In this document: piece after piece, positions 7,801-15,328 of the stretch
How the letters are laid out: each line of letters begins with the position of its first letter
Numbering within the stretch: position 1 is the first letter of the stretch
Assembly (NCBI GenBank): GCA_025352845.1
Contig: JANXSC010000317.1
Location: 1 to 23,914, forward strand
Source of the DNA: Opitutaceae bacterium
Lineage (GTDB): Bacteria; Verrucomicrobiota; Verrucomicrobiia; Opitutales; Opitutaceae
Direction of reading: 5' to 3'
Length of the DNA: 23,914 bases
Position numbers and translations under genes: made by a program
Notes under the pieces: model-generated
The model's database searches: none
Seen by the model: only the letters and a program-made list of their open reading frames with translations
What the model was told of the DNA's origin: nothing

Positions 7801-10280
7801 TTCGGATCGAGCCGCACGGCGCTACGCAGGCTCTCGAGCGCGCCGACCGCATCGCCGTTCTCGACCTGGAGCTGCGCCATGGCCACCAGCGCCTCGGGCT
7901 GCAACGCATCGGGTTGGAGGTTGGCGCGCGCCATCGCCGTCTGAAACAAGCCCAAGTCGCCCGTCCCAAGGGCCAGCTTGAAGTCAACCTGCTCGAGCAG
8001 CGCGCGCTGGTGCCGCCGCCACAGCGTCAGCTCCGGGTGCCGATCGATGAAACGCAGAAACACGCTGTCGATGTAGGCGACGATCTCCTCGTGCGCGCGC
8101 CGGGATTTTTCGATGCGCTCCTTGATCGCGGACAGATGCGCAAATGCTTCCGTGTTGGCCTGCCCGGCGGCGCGAATGAGCCGCGCCTTCATCGCCTCCG
8201 AAAATTCCGCCCGCGTGCCCGAAGATGCGAACCAGTCGCCGAAACCGGAGGAAGCGTTCGCCGCCTGATACGCGTCCAGCAGCAGCCGCGCAATGCGGCG
8301 CTGCTCCTGCATCAGCTCGCGCTCGATCGCGACCTCCTTCTCCCACTGCCGCACGTCGCCGAGTTTCTGCCGCAGCAGCCGCGAGTATTTGGGATACCAT
8401 TCCCAAAACTCGTCCTTCTCGTTCACGACCTCCGTCGTGCCTGCCGTCGGGGTGCCCGAGACGATTTTGTCGGCGTCCTTTTTTCGCCGGTAGTGGGCAT
8501 CGACCCGCCACGGGCCGAGGTCGATGGAGAGCAGCGGCTGCGGGCCGAGATCCTTGTAGAGAATCGGCAGCAGATCCTTCGTCCAGGTGTTGGCGGAATC
8601 CGGCTGCATCGGTTTCGCGATGAAACCGAAACGCTGCTCCCCGCCGCCCGTCGGTGCCGCGCCATTCGACCAGGGATGCCAGAAACGCGCGCCGTCGGGA
8701 TCGGCTAGTTTCCACGCCCAATCCTTCAGGTAGTCGGCTTTGTCTCTCGCCGAGGAATTGGAAATGATCTCCACGAGCGCGCTGACGCCGCGGGGATCTT
8801 TTTCCGGGTGCCCCGGCCGCTCGATCCAGCGGGGAAGGTAGTCCTCGATGAAATCGTCGGGCTTGCGCTGCCGGAACGCCTCGTCGCCGCCCTGTTTCGT
8901 CAGGCCGCCGGTGGCGACCACCACGCCGGCCCCGCCATCGAGCACCTCCGTCGGAAACGTCACGTCCCACGTCATCTTCGCGGATCGCACCGGCTGGCGG
9001 GGAAACGGATTGGAGCGGTTCTGGCGCACGAAGACACTGCTGGCGTAGGTCGCGGTGACGCCGCGCGCGTTGGGCTGCACGCTCGCCTCCACCACGGCAC
9101 CCGTGGTCTCGCCCGACTCGCGCGGCGGCAGCTTGCGGTCGAGAAAGTCGTTCGCCGGTCGCGCGCGTCGCACCTCGGCCCGGACGAATTCCCAGCCGTC
9201 GTGCCGCAACACCAGCGGAATCTGAACGGTGTGCAATTGGACGAGCTTCGGATCGAGCGACCGTGCGGGCTGCTTGTCCGCGCCCACCCAGAGATACTCA
9301 AGATCGACGGGCGTGAAATAATCGCCCTTGCCGTCGAAGCGTTCGCGCCGGGCGACCATCGTATGCACGTAAATGGTGGCGTGCAGGGTGTCGTCGCCGT
9401 GCAGCGGTTTCGGCGGCCAAGCCCACACTTTCGGGCTCAACGCAAACCACAGCGCATACCAGCCGGGCTTCGCCGGCCGCAACACGAGCGGGCGGTTCGG
9501 CGCAAAACCTCCGTGCTCGTCGCGTGCGTTGGTGAAGGGCCGCCGCGGTTTCTCGGTGCTCACGGTGCTGTTGATCGCGATACTGGTCGTCACGCTGCCA
9601 TTCTGCGCGGGCGTGGGCGGCTGGCCGTTCAGCAGGAGGGGGAACGGCGCGTCGGTCTGCCACGTCATCGGGCGTGACTCCGAGCCATCGACTTCCCACA
9701 CGACCGTGTCCGGCGGGATGGTCGCTCCGTCGATCCGGTAGATACCCTGCTGGTAAAAATTCCATCCGCCGCCGTTGACGGGAAAGAGCGGTCGCGGATC
9801 GGAGCCGGGAGGACGAAAAATAGTTTTTTGCTCCGGTTCGTCCCACACGATGTTGACGTCGAAAAAAACGCTCACGCTGCCGCCGTCGAAGGGCACCTCG
9901 AACGGCACGTGGACGGCGAACGGCACATCATAGAAGGGCGCGTCCGTCTTGTTCTTCGTCGGATAGACGAGGTGCTCGGAAAACTTGCTGTATTTCGCGA
10001 TGTCCCAGTCCACGGCCTCCGTCAGAAAAGGAGCCGGGCCGTTCGCCGGCGGACCGGGTGGCTTGAAATCCTTTCGCACCGGTCCTGCGGATGCCGCCTT
10101 CTGCTTGGTGGCAGCGTCGCCTTCTTTCACCCCGAGCAGATTGATCTGCGCCCTGCCGGCGACGGCAAGCGCCAGCCCGATGGCGAGGGCCACGATTTCA
10201 CGCAGGGCGCGGGCGCGTATCGGACAGCGGCAGGGCGGCGCAACGCGCGTCGCCGGGGAGCCGCGGAGGGGAGCATTCAC
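4890..10280 (-). CDS. Giant exported protein with predicted C-terminal kinase-fold domain
   Basis: About 1,796 residues, one uninterrupted frame. The first start is a GTG at 10280, with no clear ribosome-binding site; an in-frame stop lies at 10308. The N-terminus has an Arg-rich region and a hydrophobic stretch IVALAIGLALAVAG ending AGRA-Q, read as a signal sequence. Residues about 85-600 are Pro/Trp-rich and probably beta. About 640-760 is charged helix, about 770-850 TPR-like (ALVAMAQLQVENGDAVGAL), and about 1030-1190 rich in Gly/Ala/Met and hydrophobic residues. About 1225-1360 is a Gly/Pro linker ending in PVPPPPPPRP. Near the C-terminus (about 1485-1660) I see a kinase-like order: FMVKE (Lys1496), SVEAEVVGSEISRALG (Glu1517 or Glu1519), ILIGDYDRKPDNYML (Asp1603, Asn1610), and HQLDSGQA (Asp1622). 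This resembles PI3/4-kinase, HipA and FAM20-type catalytic loops. The fold is inferred and the rest of the protein is unrecognised. The TPR gene downstream overlaps its stop. Confidence 0.85.
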   Translation of the reverse strand: MNAPLRGSPATRVAPPCRCPIRARALREIVALAIGLALAVAGRAQINLLGVKEGDAATKQKAASAGPVRKDFKPPGPPANGPAPFLTEAVDWDIAKYSKFSEHLVYPTKNKTDAPFYDVPFAVHVPFEVPFDGGSVSVFFDVNIVWDEPEQKTIFRPPGSDPRPLFPVNGGGWNFYQQGIYRIDGATIPPDTVVWEVDGSESRPMTWQTDAPFPLLLNGQPPTPAQNGSVTTSIAINSTVSTEKPRRPFTNARDEHGGFAPNRPLVLRPAKPGWYALWFALSPKVWAWPPKPLHGDDTLHATIYVHTMVARRERFDGKGDYFTPVDLEYLWVGADKQPARSLDPKLVQLHTVQIPLVLRHDGWEFVRAEVRRARPANDFLDRKLPPRESGETTGAVVEASVQPNARGVTATYASSVFVRQNRSNPFPRQPVRSAKMTWDVTFPTEVLDGGAGVVVATGGLTKQGGDEAFRQRKPDDFIEDYLPRWIERPGHPEKDPRGVSALVEIISNSSARDKADYLKDWAWKLADPDGARFWHPWSNGAAPTGGGEQRFGFIAKPMQPDSANTWTKDLLPILYKDLGPQPLLSIDLGPWRVDAHYRRKKDADKIVSGTPTAGTTEVVNEKDEFWEWYPKYSRLLRQKLGDVRQWEKEVAIERELMQEQRRIARLLLDAYQAANASSGFGDWFASSGTRAEFSEAMKARLIRAAGQANTEAFAHLSAIKERIEKSRRAHEEIVAYIDSVFLRFIDRHPELTLWRRHQRALLEQVDFKLALGTGDLGLFQTAMARANLQPDALQPEALVAMAQLQVENGDAVGALESLRSAVRLDPKNADARDRVRDLECAVLKVAIEKSQGAIADARKHFHSYLKERGFGDKDQAWVGGMRARGLSSYNGESAWAVFTTGVTGAVSGLLGRAEQEGRGLDATERDMTVAFLGVHSILRLRMRNFTLEEIKSLSTSQLQEELTAGSTNAPTMTRERVRDLGLAIHNAFQLPELQALLREDSMALREGQKKDYWDPKDVGNTWAEWVGDLTSPKNLVMTLMPMSIGRVGGQLQGVTYWTRAEASFLHGAVRTGYVDSGTMVVADMIGWNRALGAIGGTKTGESFVKLLERSQQYQESLGFFGQAGWTLGKMVSTMALQGLAVHSAEQLVGPRAAVAVEAMLLFAGDTDLLIKGLDAARISRQTARLTLDQFRVTAEKQREMMLLIQEQMIDVEHAVVVKQKGLRANPRGTAGEVAVNAGEVAPVLGGGAPRSKTTPVKAGGKGSGTGAPANPPDGNPLSDPRPVIPNGEPANDIINPIRGAGEGLEQGSNNGASDAGRALAGDLDEEVRALGQKIDEAGSLSNKLKDVPVPPPPPPRPLATGKFAPRDAGSYRLPPHPGNNDNWVRAQRALDAGNFQEAEDFFLAMKRQLARDVENVKPIGPHELPLELLERKIAQARALKTTPIPVINRELSREIVSAIPETEVEKILQMRRVALAPDDLGAAGLMSFAGDKFMVKELAPGKGKLIGDAEDLLWSVEAEVVGSEISRALGTPTPGINAKVKWRMGERGPEMEAAELVYRRVIATTGTGEVVSGTSLHKLTDAELYYCRDQLAEQRVVSILIGDYDRKPDNYMLLGGVVHQLDSGQADVRAEKAIRAFGAKDSPMTVGGEWGNDHWWNKAFKSLDEPRPDKAKIQQIFLSESALAYEHAAPALARVRDRLKDPAKLAELRETVRNAYRIVYRDHPRFVGRDPRLLEFELNRQADDVIEAMKARLPGVEEAMKDLNLRTGLPRPTVWVAPRLRPGFLIPFPIQERMAA

Positions 10281-10350
10281 GACAGGGGAGGTTGAGGCGG
10301 GCGTGACTTACCGCCGCAGGCGCAACCGAGTCAAAGTCGAACTGAGCCGG

Positions 10351-10752
10351 CTAACCCGCGTCCGAATTGTCCCCGTCGTCCATCCCCTCGATCACCTCGC
10401 GCAGCGCGGCGAGCGCCTCGGATTTGGCACTCTGCTTGAGGATGTAGCCGGCCGCCCCGAGCCGCACCGCTTCCTGCACCGTGGTCATCGCACTCTGCGA
10501 GGTCACGATGATCACCGGCAGGGCCGGCGCTATTTCGGAAATCTTGGCGAGCACGTCGAGCCCGCCCAGGCCCGGCATATTGAGGTCGAGTAGCACTACC
10601 TCCGGCGGTGTCTGCCGGATAATCGCGAGGGCTGTGGCACCGTCCGCCGCTTCCTGGCACGACTCGATGCCGGCCTCGCGCAGCAGCAAACGCAGGAAGA
10701 TCCTGACGTGCGACTCGTCGTCGACAATCAGCGCGTTGGTTGGACGTCCCAT
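10351..10752 (-). CDS. Single-domain (CheY-like) response regulator
   Basis: 133 residues from the ATG at 10752; a TTG at 10776 would add eight residues with no family support. Receiver domain only: acidic pair Asp11-Asp12 (NALIVDDES), phosphoacceptor Asp56 in VVLLDLNMPG, Thr84/Ser85 in IIVTSQS, and Lys106 in GYILKQS. An acidic tail (EGMDDGDNSDAG) takes the place of an output domain. Such proteins pass phosphate to or from a histidine kinase or act by protein contact; no kinase is in the window. It lies 67 bases after rlmI and 70 bases before the giant gene, all on the minus strand, so the three may share a transcript. A regulatory link to the giant protein is possible but rests only on position. 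Confidence 0.93.
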   Translation of the reverse strand: MGRPTNALIVDDESHVRIFLRLLLREAGIESCQEAADGATALAIIRQTPPEVVLLDLNMPGLGGLDVLAKISEIAPALPVIIVTSQSAMTTVQEAVRLGAAGYILKQSAKSEALAALREVIEGMDDGDNSDAG

Positions 10753-10819
10753 GGCGATTACTTTGGAGACGACCAAGGGATCAAGACAAGCCCGCGCTTC
10801 ACGCTCGACCGCCCGCGGG

Positions 10820-11986
10820 CTACTCCGCGCGCAGGATGTAGCCGCGCAGGTATTCGCTCTCCATCATCGTCACGAGCACGGGATGGTCCGGCGGCTGGTG
10901 GCTCCACTCGACCACGCGCACCTTGCGCTTCGCATCCGTCGCCGCGCCGGCGATCACGCCGCGGATTTCCGCGTCCTGCATGTGATGGGAACAAGAGTAG
11001 GTCGCCAGCACGCCGCCGGGCGCCAGCCGCTGAAGCGCGCGCAGGTTGATCTCCTTGTAGCCGCGCAAGGCGCCTTCGAGCGCGCTTTTCGACTTCGCAA
11101 ACGGCGGCGGGTCGAGCACGATCACGTCCCACAACCCGTCGCCCGCGCGCACCGGGTCGTTGAACCAGTCGAAGACGTTCGCGACCTCGAATTTCGCCGC
11201 CACGCGGTTCTGGATCGCGTTTCGCTTCGCGGCCGCGATCGCATCCTCCGCGCTGTCGAGCCCGAGCACCTCGCGCGCGCCCGCCCGCGCGGCGTGCAGC
11301 GCGAACGCGCCCTGGTTGCAGAATGCGTCGAGCACGCGCTTCCCCGCGCAATATTTCGCCACCGCCGCGTGCTGCGGACGTTGGTCCAAATAAAATCCCG
11401 TCTTCTGCCCCTGCTGCAAATCGAGCCAGTAGTCGAACCCGTCAATGGTCACCCACCGTGGCTCCCATGTTTGTCCCGAGCGCGTGTGCACCTCCATCGG
11501 CAAACCCTCCAGCCGCCGGATCGGCGCGTCGTTGCGGAAAATGATCTCCGCCGGCTTTACCACTTCCGCGAGCACATCGCCGACGAGGGTGGAGCGTTTT
11601 TCCAGCGCCGCCGTCTGAATCTGCGCGACGAGCGCGTCGCCAAATTGATCGACGACGAGGCCCGGCAAATCGTCCGACTCCGACCATACGAGTCTTCGAT
11701 TCGATTCCGCCGTGCGTCGCGCCACCGCCCGCTCGATCGCTCCGCGCAAAAACGCCGCGTTCAGCGCCGTATGCTCGCGGCTGAAGCGCCGCCACAGGAT
11801 CTGCGACTTCGAGTTGTAGATGCCGCTCCCGAGAAACCGATCCGCCCGGTCACGACACTCGACCACCTCGCCGTCGTGTTCCGGCGACAACAGCGACTCG
11901 ACTTCGTTGGCAAACACCCACGGGTGTCCGCTGAGCACGCGGGGCTTGGCGTTGGGTTTGAGCTTGAGGAAAGGAAGGGCGGCCAC
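10820..11986 (-). CDS. rlmI: Class I SAM-dependent rRNA methyltransferase, RlmI family
   Basis: 388 residues, close to E. coli RlmI (396), which makes m5C1962 in 23S rRNA. The N-terminal PUA-type RNA-binding domain (about 1-75) includes LSGHPWVFANEVE. Then come QGQKTGFYLDQR (192-203), SAM motif I VLDAFCNQGAFALHAA (218-233), motif IV LDPPPFAKSKS (291-301) and SCSHH (331-335). All catalytic segments are present. The start is GTG at 11986, preceded by AAGGTGG four bases upstream, one of the few purine-rich sites in the window. The gene symbol is by family; the exact target base could differ, since RlmI-like paralogues exist. Upstream, 75-100 bases before the start, lies a motif shared with prfC and hemF. 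It is the first gene of the minus-strand block that continues to the response regulator and giant gene. Confidence 0.88.
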   Translation of the reverse strand: MAALPFLKLKPNAKPRVLSGHPWVFANEVESLLSPEHDGEVVECRDRADRFLGSGIYNSKSQILWRRFSREHTALNAAFLRGAIERAVARRTAESNRRLVWSESDDLPGLVVDQFGDALVAQIQTAALEKRSTLVGDVLAEVVKPAEIIFRNDAPIRRLEGLPMEVHTRSGQTWEPRWVTIDGFDYWLDLQQGQKTGFYLDQRPQHAAVAKYCAGKRVLDAFCNQGAFALHAARAGAREVLGLDSAEDAIAAAKRNAIQNRVAAKFEVANVFDWFNDPVRAGDGLWDVIVLDPPPFAKSKSALEGALRGYKEINLRALQRLAPGGVLATYSCSHHMQDAEIRGVIAGAATDAKRKVRVVEWSHQPPDHPVLVTMMESEYLRGYILRAE

Positions 11987-12060
11987 GCGGCCACCTTTAC
12001 GCGAATACTTCGTGCCGCCAGAAAAATGTGTGGCGCTCGCCTCCTCCTCGACGCGTGGTT

Positions 12061-12086
12061 CGGGCGAATCTCAGTTTCTTGCGCGC
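12061..12086 (-). promoter_or_regulatory. Shared upstream motif, copy before rlmI
   Basis: Read on the minus strand it contains CAAGAAACTGAGATTCGCCC, about 75-100 bases before the rlmI GTG. It matches the motif at 13561-13586 (prfC) and 18631-18656 (hemF). The role is unknown: promoter, leader or small repeat. Confidence 0.4.
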
Positions 12087-12115
12087 TTCATTGAGCGAAA
12101 CGCGCCGCACCGTAG

Positions 12116-12134
12116 CACGGGCAGCCTGCCCGTG
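12116..12134. repeat. Short perfect palindrome CACGGGCAG-C-CTGCCCGTG
   Basis: Nine-base arms around a single central base, flanked by GTAG on the left and TAG on the right. It looks like a dispersed intergenic palindrome of the REP kind. It lies between rlmI and the insertion sequence in a 235-base stretch that otherwise holds only the shared upstream motif and the left end of the element. It could also stop transcription. Confidence 0.6.
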
Positions 12135-12221
12135 TAGGATCGGAAAGCGCGGGCAGGCGGCATAAGGACAGACATCGCTGACACATTTGGACAGAGATCG
12201 CTGACAGGGTAGGTGCGGAGG

Positions 12222-13471
12222 ATGCCGTGGAAAGAATGTGAGCGAGAAGAAGCGCGCTGGAAATTTGTGCAGGCGGTGCTGGCCAGACAAGCCAGCTTCG
12301 CGGCGCTGGGCCGAGAGCACGGGATCAGCCGGGAGTGCGGCCACAAGTGGTGGCGGCGCTTTCGGGCGGGAGGCAGCAAGGCGCTGGGCGAAAAGACGCG
12401 GCAGCCCCACTGTGTGCGCGGTCAGCAACAACGCTGGCGGGTGCAACTGGTGGCGCTGCGCCGTCGGCAGCCGACGTGGGGGCCGGACAAGTTGCGCTGG
12501 TGGCTGAAGCGGGCCTATCCACACACGCGGGTGCCCGTGCCCCGCACGCTGGGCCGCTGGCTGGCGCAGGCGGGATTGACGCGGCGAAACCGGCGGCGTT
12601 CGTTGCCGGGACCGCAGGTGGCCGGCGAGCGCACGACTCGCGGTCAGGCGACCCAACGATCTGTGGACGCCGGACTTCAAAGGCAAGTTTCGCACCGCCG
12701 ACGGCGGGCGGATTGAGGCCCTCACCGTGCGCGATGCGGTGTCGCGCTGTGTGCTCGCGGTGCGGCATCTGCCCGCGCCCACGGATGCGGCGGTGCGGCG
12801 CGTGCTCACGGCCTTGTTCCGCCGTCACGGCCTGCCCCGGGCGCTGCAGATGGACAACGGCACACCTTTCTGCGGCAACGGTCCGCGCGGCTGGTCAAGT
12901 CTCACCGTCTGGTGGCTGCGCCTCGGTTTGCAGGTGGTGGTGGGCCGGCCCGGCTGCCCGCAGGACAATGGCGCGCATGAGCAGATGCATCGGATCCTCA
13001 AGGCTGAGACGGCCCGGCCACCAGCGGCCACCGCCCACGCGCAACAACGCCGCTTCAACCGTTGGCGCCTGCATTACAATCGCGACCGGGCCACATGCCG
13101 CACTTGGGCTGCGGCCACCGCTCAGTTGCTACCGGCCCAGCCCCCGCATCCTGCGGCGGAGCTTGCCCGTCTGGTCGTATCCCTGCAGTTGGCCGACCAT
13201 CCGACCCGGTGCCAACGGCCGGGCGTGGTGGGCCCAACGCCAAAGGATGTTGGGCCGCGCCTTCGCCGGAGAGTCGCGCGGGCTGCGTCCGCTCCCAGAC
13301 GATTGGACCGAGGTCTATCTTGGGCCTCACCTCATCGGTCTGCTCCATCCCGCCGATCGCGCCGGGATGCGTCCGGCGCGCACCCAATCCCCCAAGCGAA
13401 CGAAAGGGAGGGGAGCTGCGCCCCCTCCCTTAAACCCTCCCCATTTATCTCTCTCAAAGACACCGAACTAA
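12222..13471 (+). pseudogene. IS481-family transposase with two frameshifts
   Basis: Reads as one transposase only across three frames. Frame A from the ATG at 12222 gives the helix-turn-helix part (MPWKECEREEARWKF, then FAALGREHGISRECGHKWWRR). Near 12640-12652 homology moves one base to frame B, giving RPNDLWTPDFKGKFRTADG (first catalytic Asp), LQMDNGTPF (second Asp) and QDNGAHEQMHR (Glu). Near 13084-13096 it moves again to frame C, giving PHAALGLRPPLSCYRPSPR and a C-terminus DDWTEVYLGPHLIGLL. The stop is at 13469-13471. A GGAGG sits immediately before the ATG. There is no slippery heptamer at either shift, so programmed frameshifting is unlikely and the enzyme is probably inactive, unless the shifts are sequencing errors. 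The DDE residues themselves are intact. Confidence 0.88.
13404..13431 (+). terminator. Hairpin at the 3' end of the transposase
   Basis: AAGGGAGGGG (13404-13413) pairs with CCCCTCCCTT (13422-13431) over an eight-base loop, inside the last codons of the broken transposase. There is no T-run after it, so it is only a possible terminator. Confidence 0.4.
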
Positions 13472-13560
13472 AAACCACCTGTCAGCGATGTCTGTCCAAA
13501 TGTGTCAGCGATGTCTGCCGCAATGCCGCCTGACCGCGCTACACCCGGTGCCGGCCGCTG

Positions 13561-13586
13561 CAAGAAAAGTGAGATGCGCCCCCGTG
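13561..13586 (+). promoter_or_regulatory. Shared upstream motif, copy before prfC
   Basis: Contains AAGAAAAGTGAGATGCGCCC, ending about 65 bases before the prfC ATG and just outside the right end of the insertion sequence. The 14-base core TGAGATGCGCCCCC is identical in the hemF copy (18641-18654). Confidence 0.45.
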
Positions 13587-13648
13587 TTTTGCCCCGTCAC
13601 TTCGCTCTTCCCTCACCCGCGCAATCCCTGTTGGTTCTCCCTTCGACC

Positions 13649-15277
13649 ATGTCTCCCGCCGAAGAAATCGCCCGCCGTCGCACCTTCGCGATCATCTCGC
13701 ACCCCGATGCGGGCAAGACGACGCTGACCGAAAAATTCCTCCTCTACGGCAACGCCATCCACCTCGCCGGCACCGTGACCGCGCGGAAAAACCAGCGCGC
13801 CACCGCCTCCGACTGGATGGAACTTGAAAAGCAGCGCGGCATCTCGATCAGCTCGACCGTCCTCCAGTTCGATTATTCCGGTTTCGCCGTCAACCTGCTC
13901 GACACGCCCGGTCACAAGGATTTCTCCGAGGACACCTACCGCGTCCTCACCGCCGTCGACGCCGTCATCATGGTCATCGACGCCGCCAAGGGCATCGAGG
14001 CGCAGACCCGTAAACTTTTCGAAGTCTGCCGCCGCCGCGGCGTGCCGATCTTCACGTTCATGAACAAGTGCGACCGGCCGACGCGCAACGCGCTTGAGCT
14101 GCTCGACGAACTGGAGACCGTGCTCGGCCTGCAATCCTCGCCCGTCATCTGGCCGCTCGGCAACGGACCCGGCTTCCGCGGCGTGTTCGACCGGCGCACG
14201 CGCGAGGTGCATCTATTCGAGCGCACGCCCGGCGGCAAATATCAGGCTCCGGTCAACGTCACCTCCCTAGAAGATCCCATCGTCCGCTCGAAGCTCGACA
14301 ACTACACCTACGACCAGGTGACCGAGCAGCTCGCGATGCTCGACGGCGCCGGCCATCCCTTCGATCTCGCGGCGGTGCGCGCCGGGCAGCAGACGCCGGT
14401 CTATTTCGGCAGCGCCGTGAATAATTTCGGTATCCAGCTTCTGCTCGACGGTTTTTTGAAGGACTCCATCGCGCCGTCGGCGCGGCGCTCGGTTTCAATC
14501 GAAAATCCAAAATCCAAAATCGAGAATTGGACTGTTCCCGTCACTCACCCGAAATTCTCCGGCTTCGTTTTTAAGATTCAGGCGAACATGGATCCGAAGC
14601 ACCGCGATCGCATCGCGTTTGTGCGCGTGTGCTCCGGGAAGTTTGAGCGCGACATGATGGTCACCCACCAGCAGTCCGGGAAAACCATCCGCCTCTCCTC
14701 CTCGCAAAAACTCTTCGGCCAGGAGCGCGAGACCGTCGATGTCGCGTGGCCGGGCGACGTCATCGGACTCGTGGGTCACGACGTGCTCGGCATCGGCGAT
14801 ACCCTGACCGACGACAAGGCGATCGCCTACGACGAGATTCCGCGTTTTCCGCCGGAGGTCTTCACCTACATTTCCAATCCCAATGCCGGCGACGCGAAGC
14901 GCTACCGCGCCGGCCTCGAACAGCTCCTGCAGGAAGGCGTCGTGCAGGCCTTCACCGCGCGCAACGCCCCGCCCGGCGCCACGCTCCTCGCGGCGGTCGG
15001 TCCGTTGCAATTCGAAGTCGTGCAGTGGCGCCTTCAGGCCGAATACAACGCCGAGTCGCGCCTCACGCCCACGCCTTGGACGCTCCTCAAGTGGATCGAG
15101 CCGCACCCACTGTTGAAAGACGTGTCGCGTCTCATCGTCGCGAGCGGTGTCAGCTTTGGCACTGACAAGTTCGACCACCCCGTCGCCCTTTTTCCGAACG
15201 ACTGGACGTTGCGCTATTTTTCGGAAAAAAATTCCGAGCTGAAGCTCCACGATCTACCGCTGGAGCAGACGAGGTAA
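13649..15277 (+). CDS. prfC: Peptide chain release factor 3
   Basis: Translational GTPase that removes RF1/RF2 from the ribosome after peptide release. 542 residues from the ATG at 13649, chosen because MSPAEEIARRRTFAIISHPD is the family N-terminus; the frame stays open upstream to 13502 but that part has no family resemblance. G motifs: HPDAGKTT (18-25), RGISIS (63-68), DTPGHKDF (85-92), NKCD (139-142). Domain II begins at FSGFVFKIQANMDPKHRDRIAF, a release factor 3 hallmark. Between the G domain and domain II there is an added IENPKSKIEN (residues 284-293) encoded by a 7-bp repeat array. The C-terminal domain is intact. The leader is CU-rich without a Shine-Dalgarno sequence. The gene stands between the insertion sequence and a Uma2 gene 51 bases downstream. 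Confidence 0.97.
   Translation: MSPAEEIARRRTFAIISHPDAGKTTLTEKFLLYGNAIHLAGTVTARKNQRATASDWMELEKQRGISISSTVLQFDYSGFAVNLLDTPGHKDFSEDTYRVLTAVDAVIMVIDAAKGIEAQTRKLFEVCRRRGVPIFTFMNKCDRPTRNALELLDELETVLGLQSSPVIWPLGNGPGFRGVFDRRTREVHLFERTPGGKYQAPVNVTSLEDPIVRSKLDNYTYDQVTEQLAMLDGAGHPFDLAAVRAGQQTPVYFGSAVNNFGIQLLLDGFLKDSIAPSARRSVSIENPKSKIENWTVPVTHPKFSGFVFKIQANMDPKHRDRIAFVRVCSGKFERDMMVTHQQSGKTIRLSSSQKLFGQERETVDVAWPGDVIGLVGHDVLGIGDTLTDDKAIAYDEIPRFPPEVFTYISNPNAGDAKRYRAGLEQLLQEGVVQAFTARNAPPGATLLAAVGPLQFEVVQWRLQAEYNAESRLTPTPWTLLKWIEPHPLLKDVSRLIVASGVSFGTDKFDHPVALFPNDWTLRYFSEKNSELKLHDLPLEQTR
14498..14527 (+). repeat. Four-unit heptamer repeat (variant) inside prfC
   Basis: ATCGAAA, ATCCAAA, ATCCAAA, ATCGAGA, then AT: four 7-base units with substitutions. 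It encodes IENPKSKIEN in the linker after the G domain of RF3. Compare uvrA 448-478 and hemF 19129-19158, where the units are perfect. Confidence 0.9.
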
Positions 15278-15293
15278 GACTGGGATTCGCCCT

Positions 15294-15322
15294 TTGACAG
15301 CCGCCCGCGCGTGCCCCAGTTT
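15294..15322 (+). promoter_or_regulatory. Possible sigma70-type promoter for the Uma2 gene
   Basis: TTGACA (15294-15299), then 17 bases, then CAGTTT, a weak -10. Transcription would begin close to the ATG at 15329, giving a nearly leaderless message. The -35 is a perfect consensus and the -10 is poor. Confidence 0.3.
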
Positions 15323-15328
15323 TCCACC

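Larger units (their letters stand above)
12146..13540. mobile_element. IS481-family insertion sequence, degenerate
   Basis: Near-perfect inverted ends. Bases 12146-12207 match the reverse complement of 13479-13540 with about six mismatches and no gaps. Each end carries two direct copies of an 18-base site, GGACAGACATCGCTGACA: left at 12166-12183 and 12189-12206, right at 13480-13497 and 13503-13520 on the opposite strand. These are likely transposase-binding sites. The interior encodes an IS481-type DDE transposase broken by two frameshifts. The outermost 18 bases of each end (12146-12163, 13523-13540) may belong to a palindromic target rather than the element, so the true boundary may be nearer 12164 and 13522. 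I found no convincing direct target duplication. Confidence 0.88.

Noticed and set aside
6843..8708. 621-codon plus-strand open frame opposite the giant gene
   Set aside because: Same reason: Arg/Pro/His-rich composition, no motifs, wholly inside the minus-strand gene.
10481..12094. 537-codon plus-strand open frame over the response regulator and rlmI
   Set aside because: Antisense to two genes with intact catalytic motifs; no family resemblance.
12213..13471. Programmed frameshift giving an active transposase
   Set aside because: Two shifts would be needed and neither region (near 12645 or 13090) has a slippery A/G heptamer or similar signal.
13561..13586. Riboswitch upstream of prfC
   Set aside because: The shared block is too short, with no conserved paired elements around it, and the genes sharing it have no common ligand.
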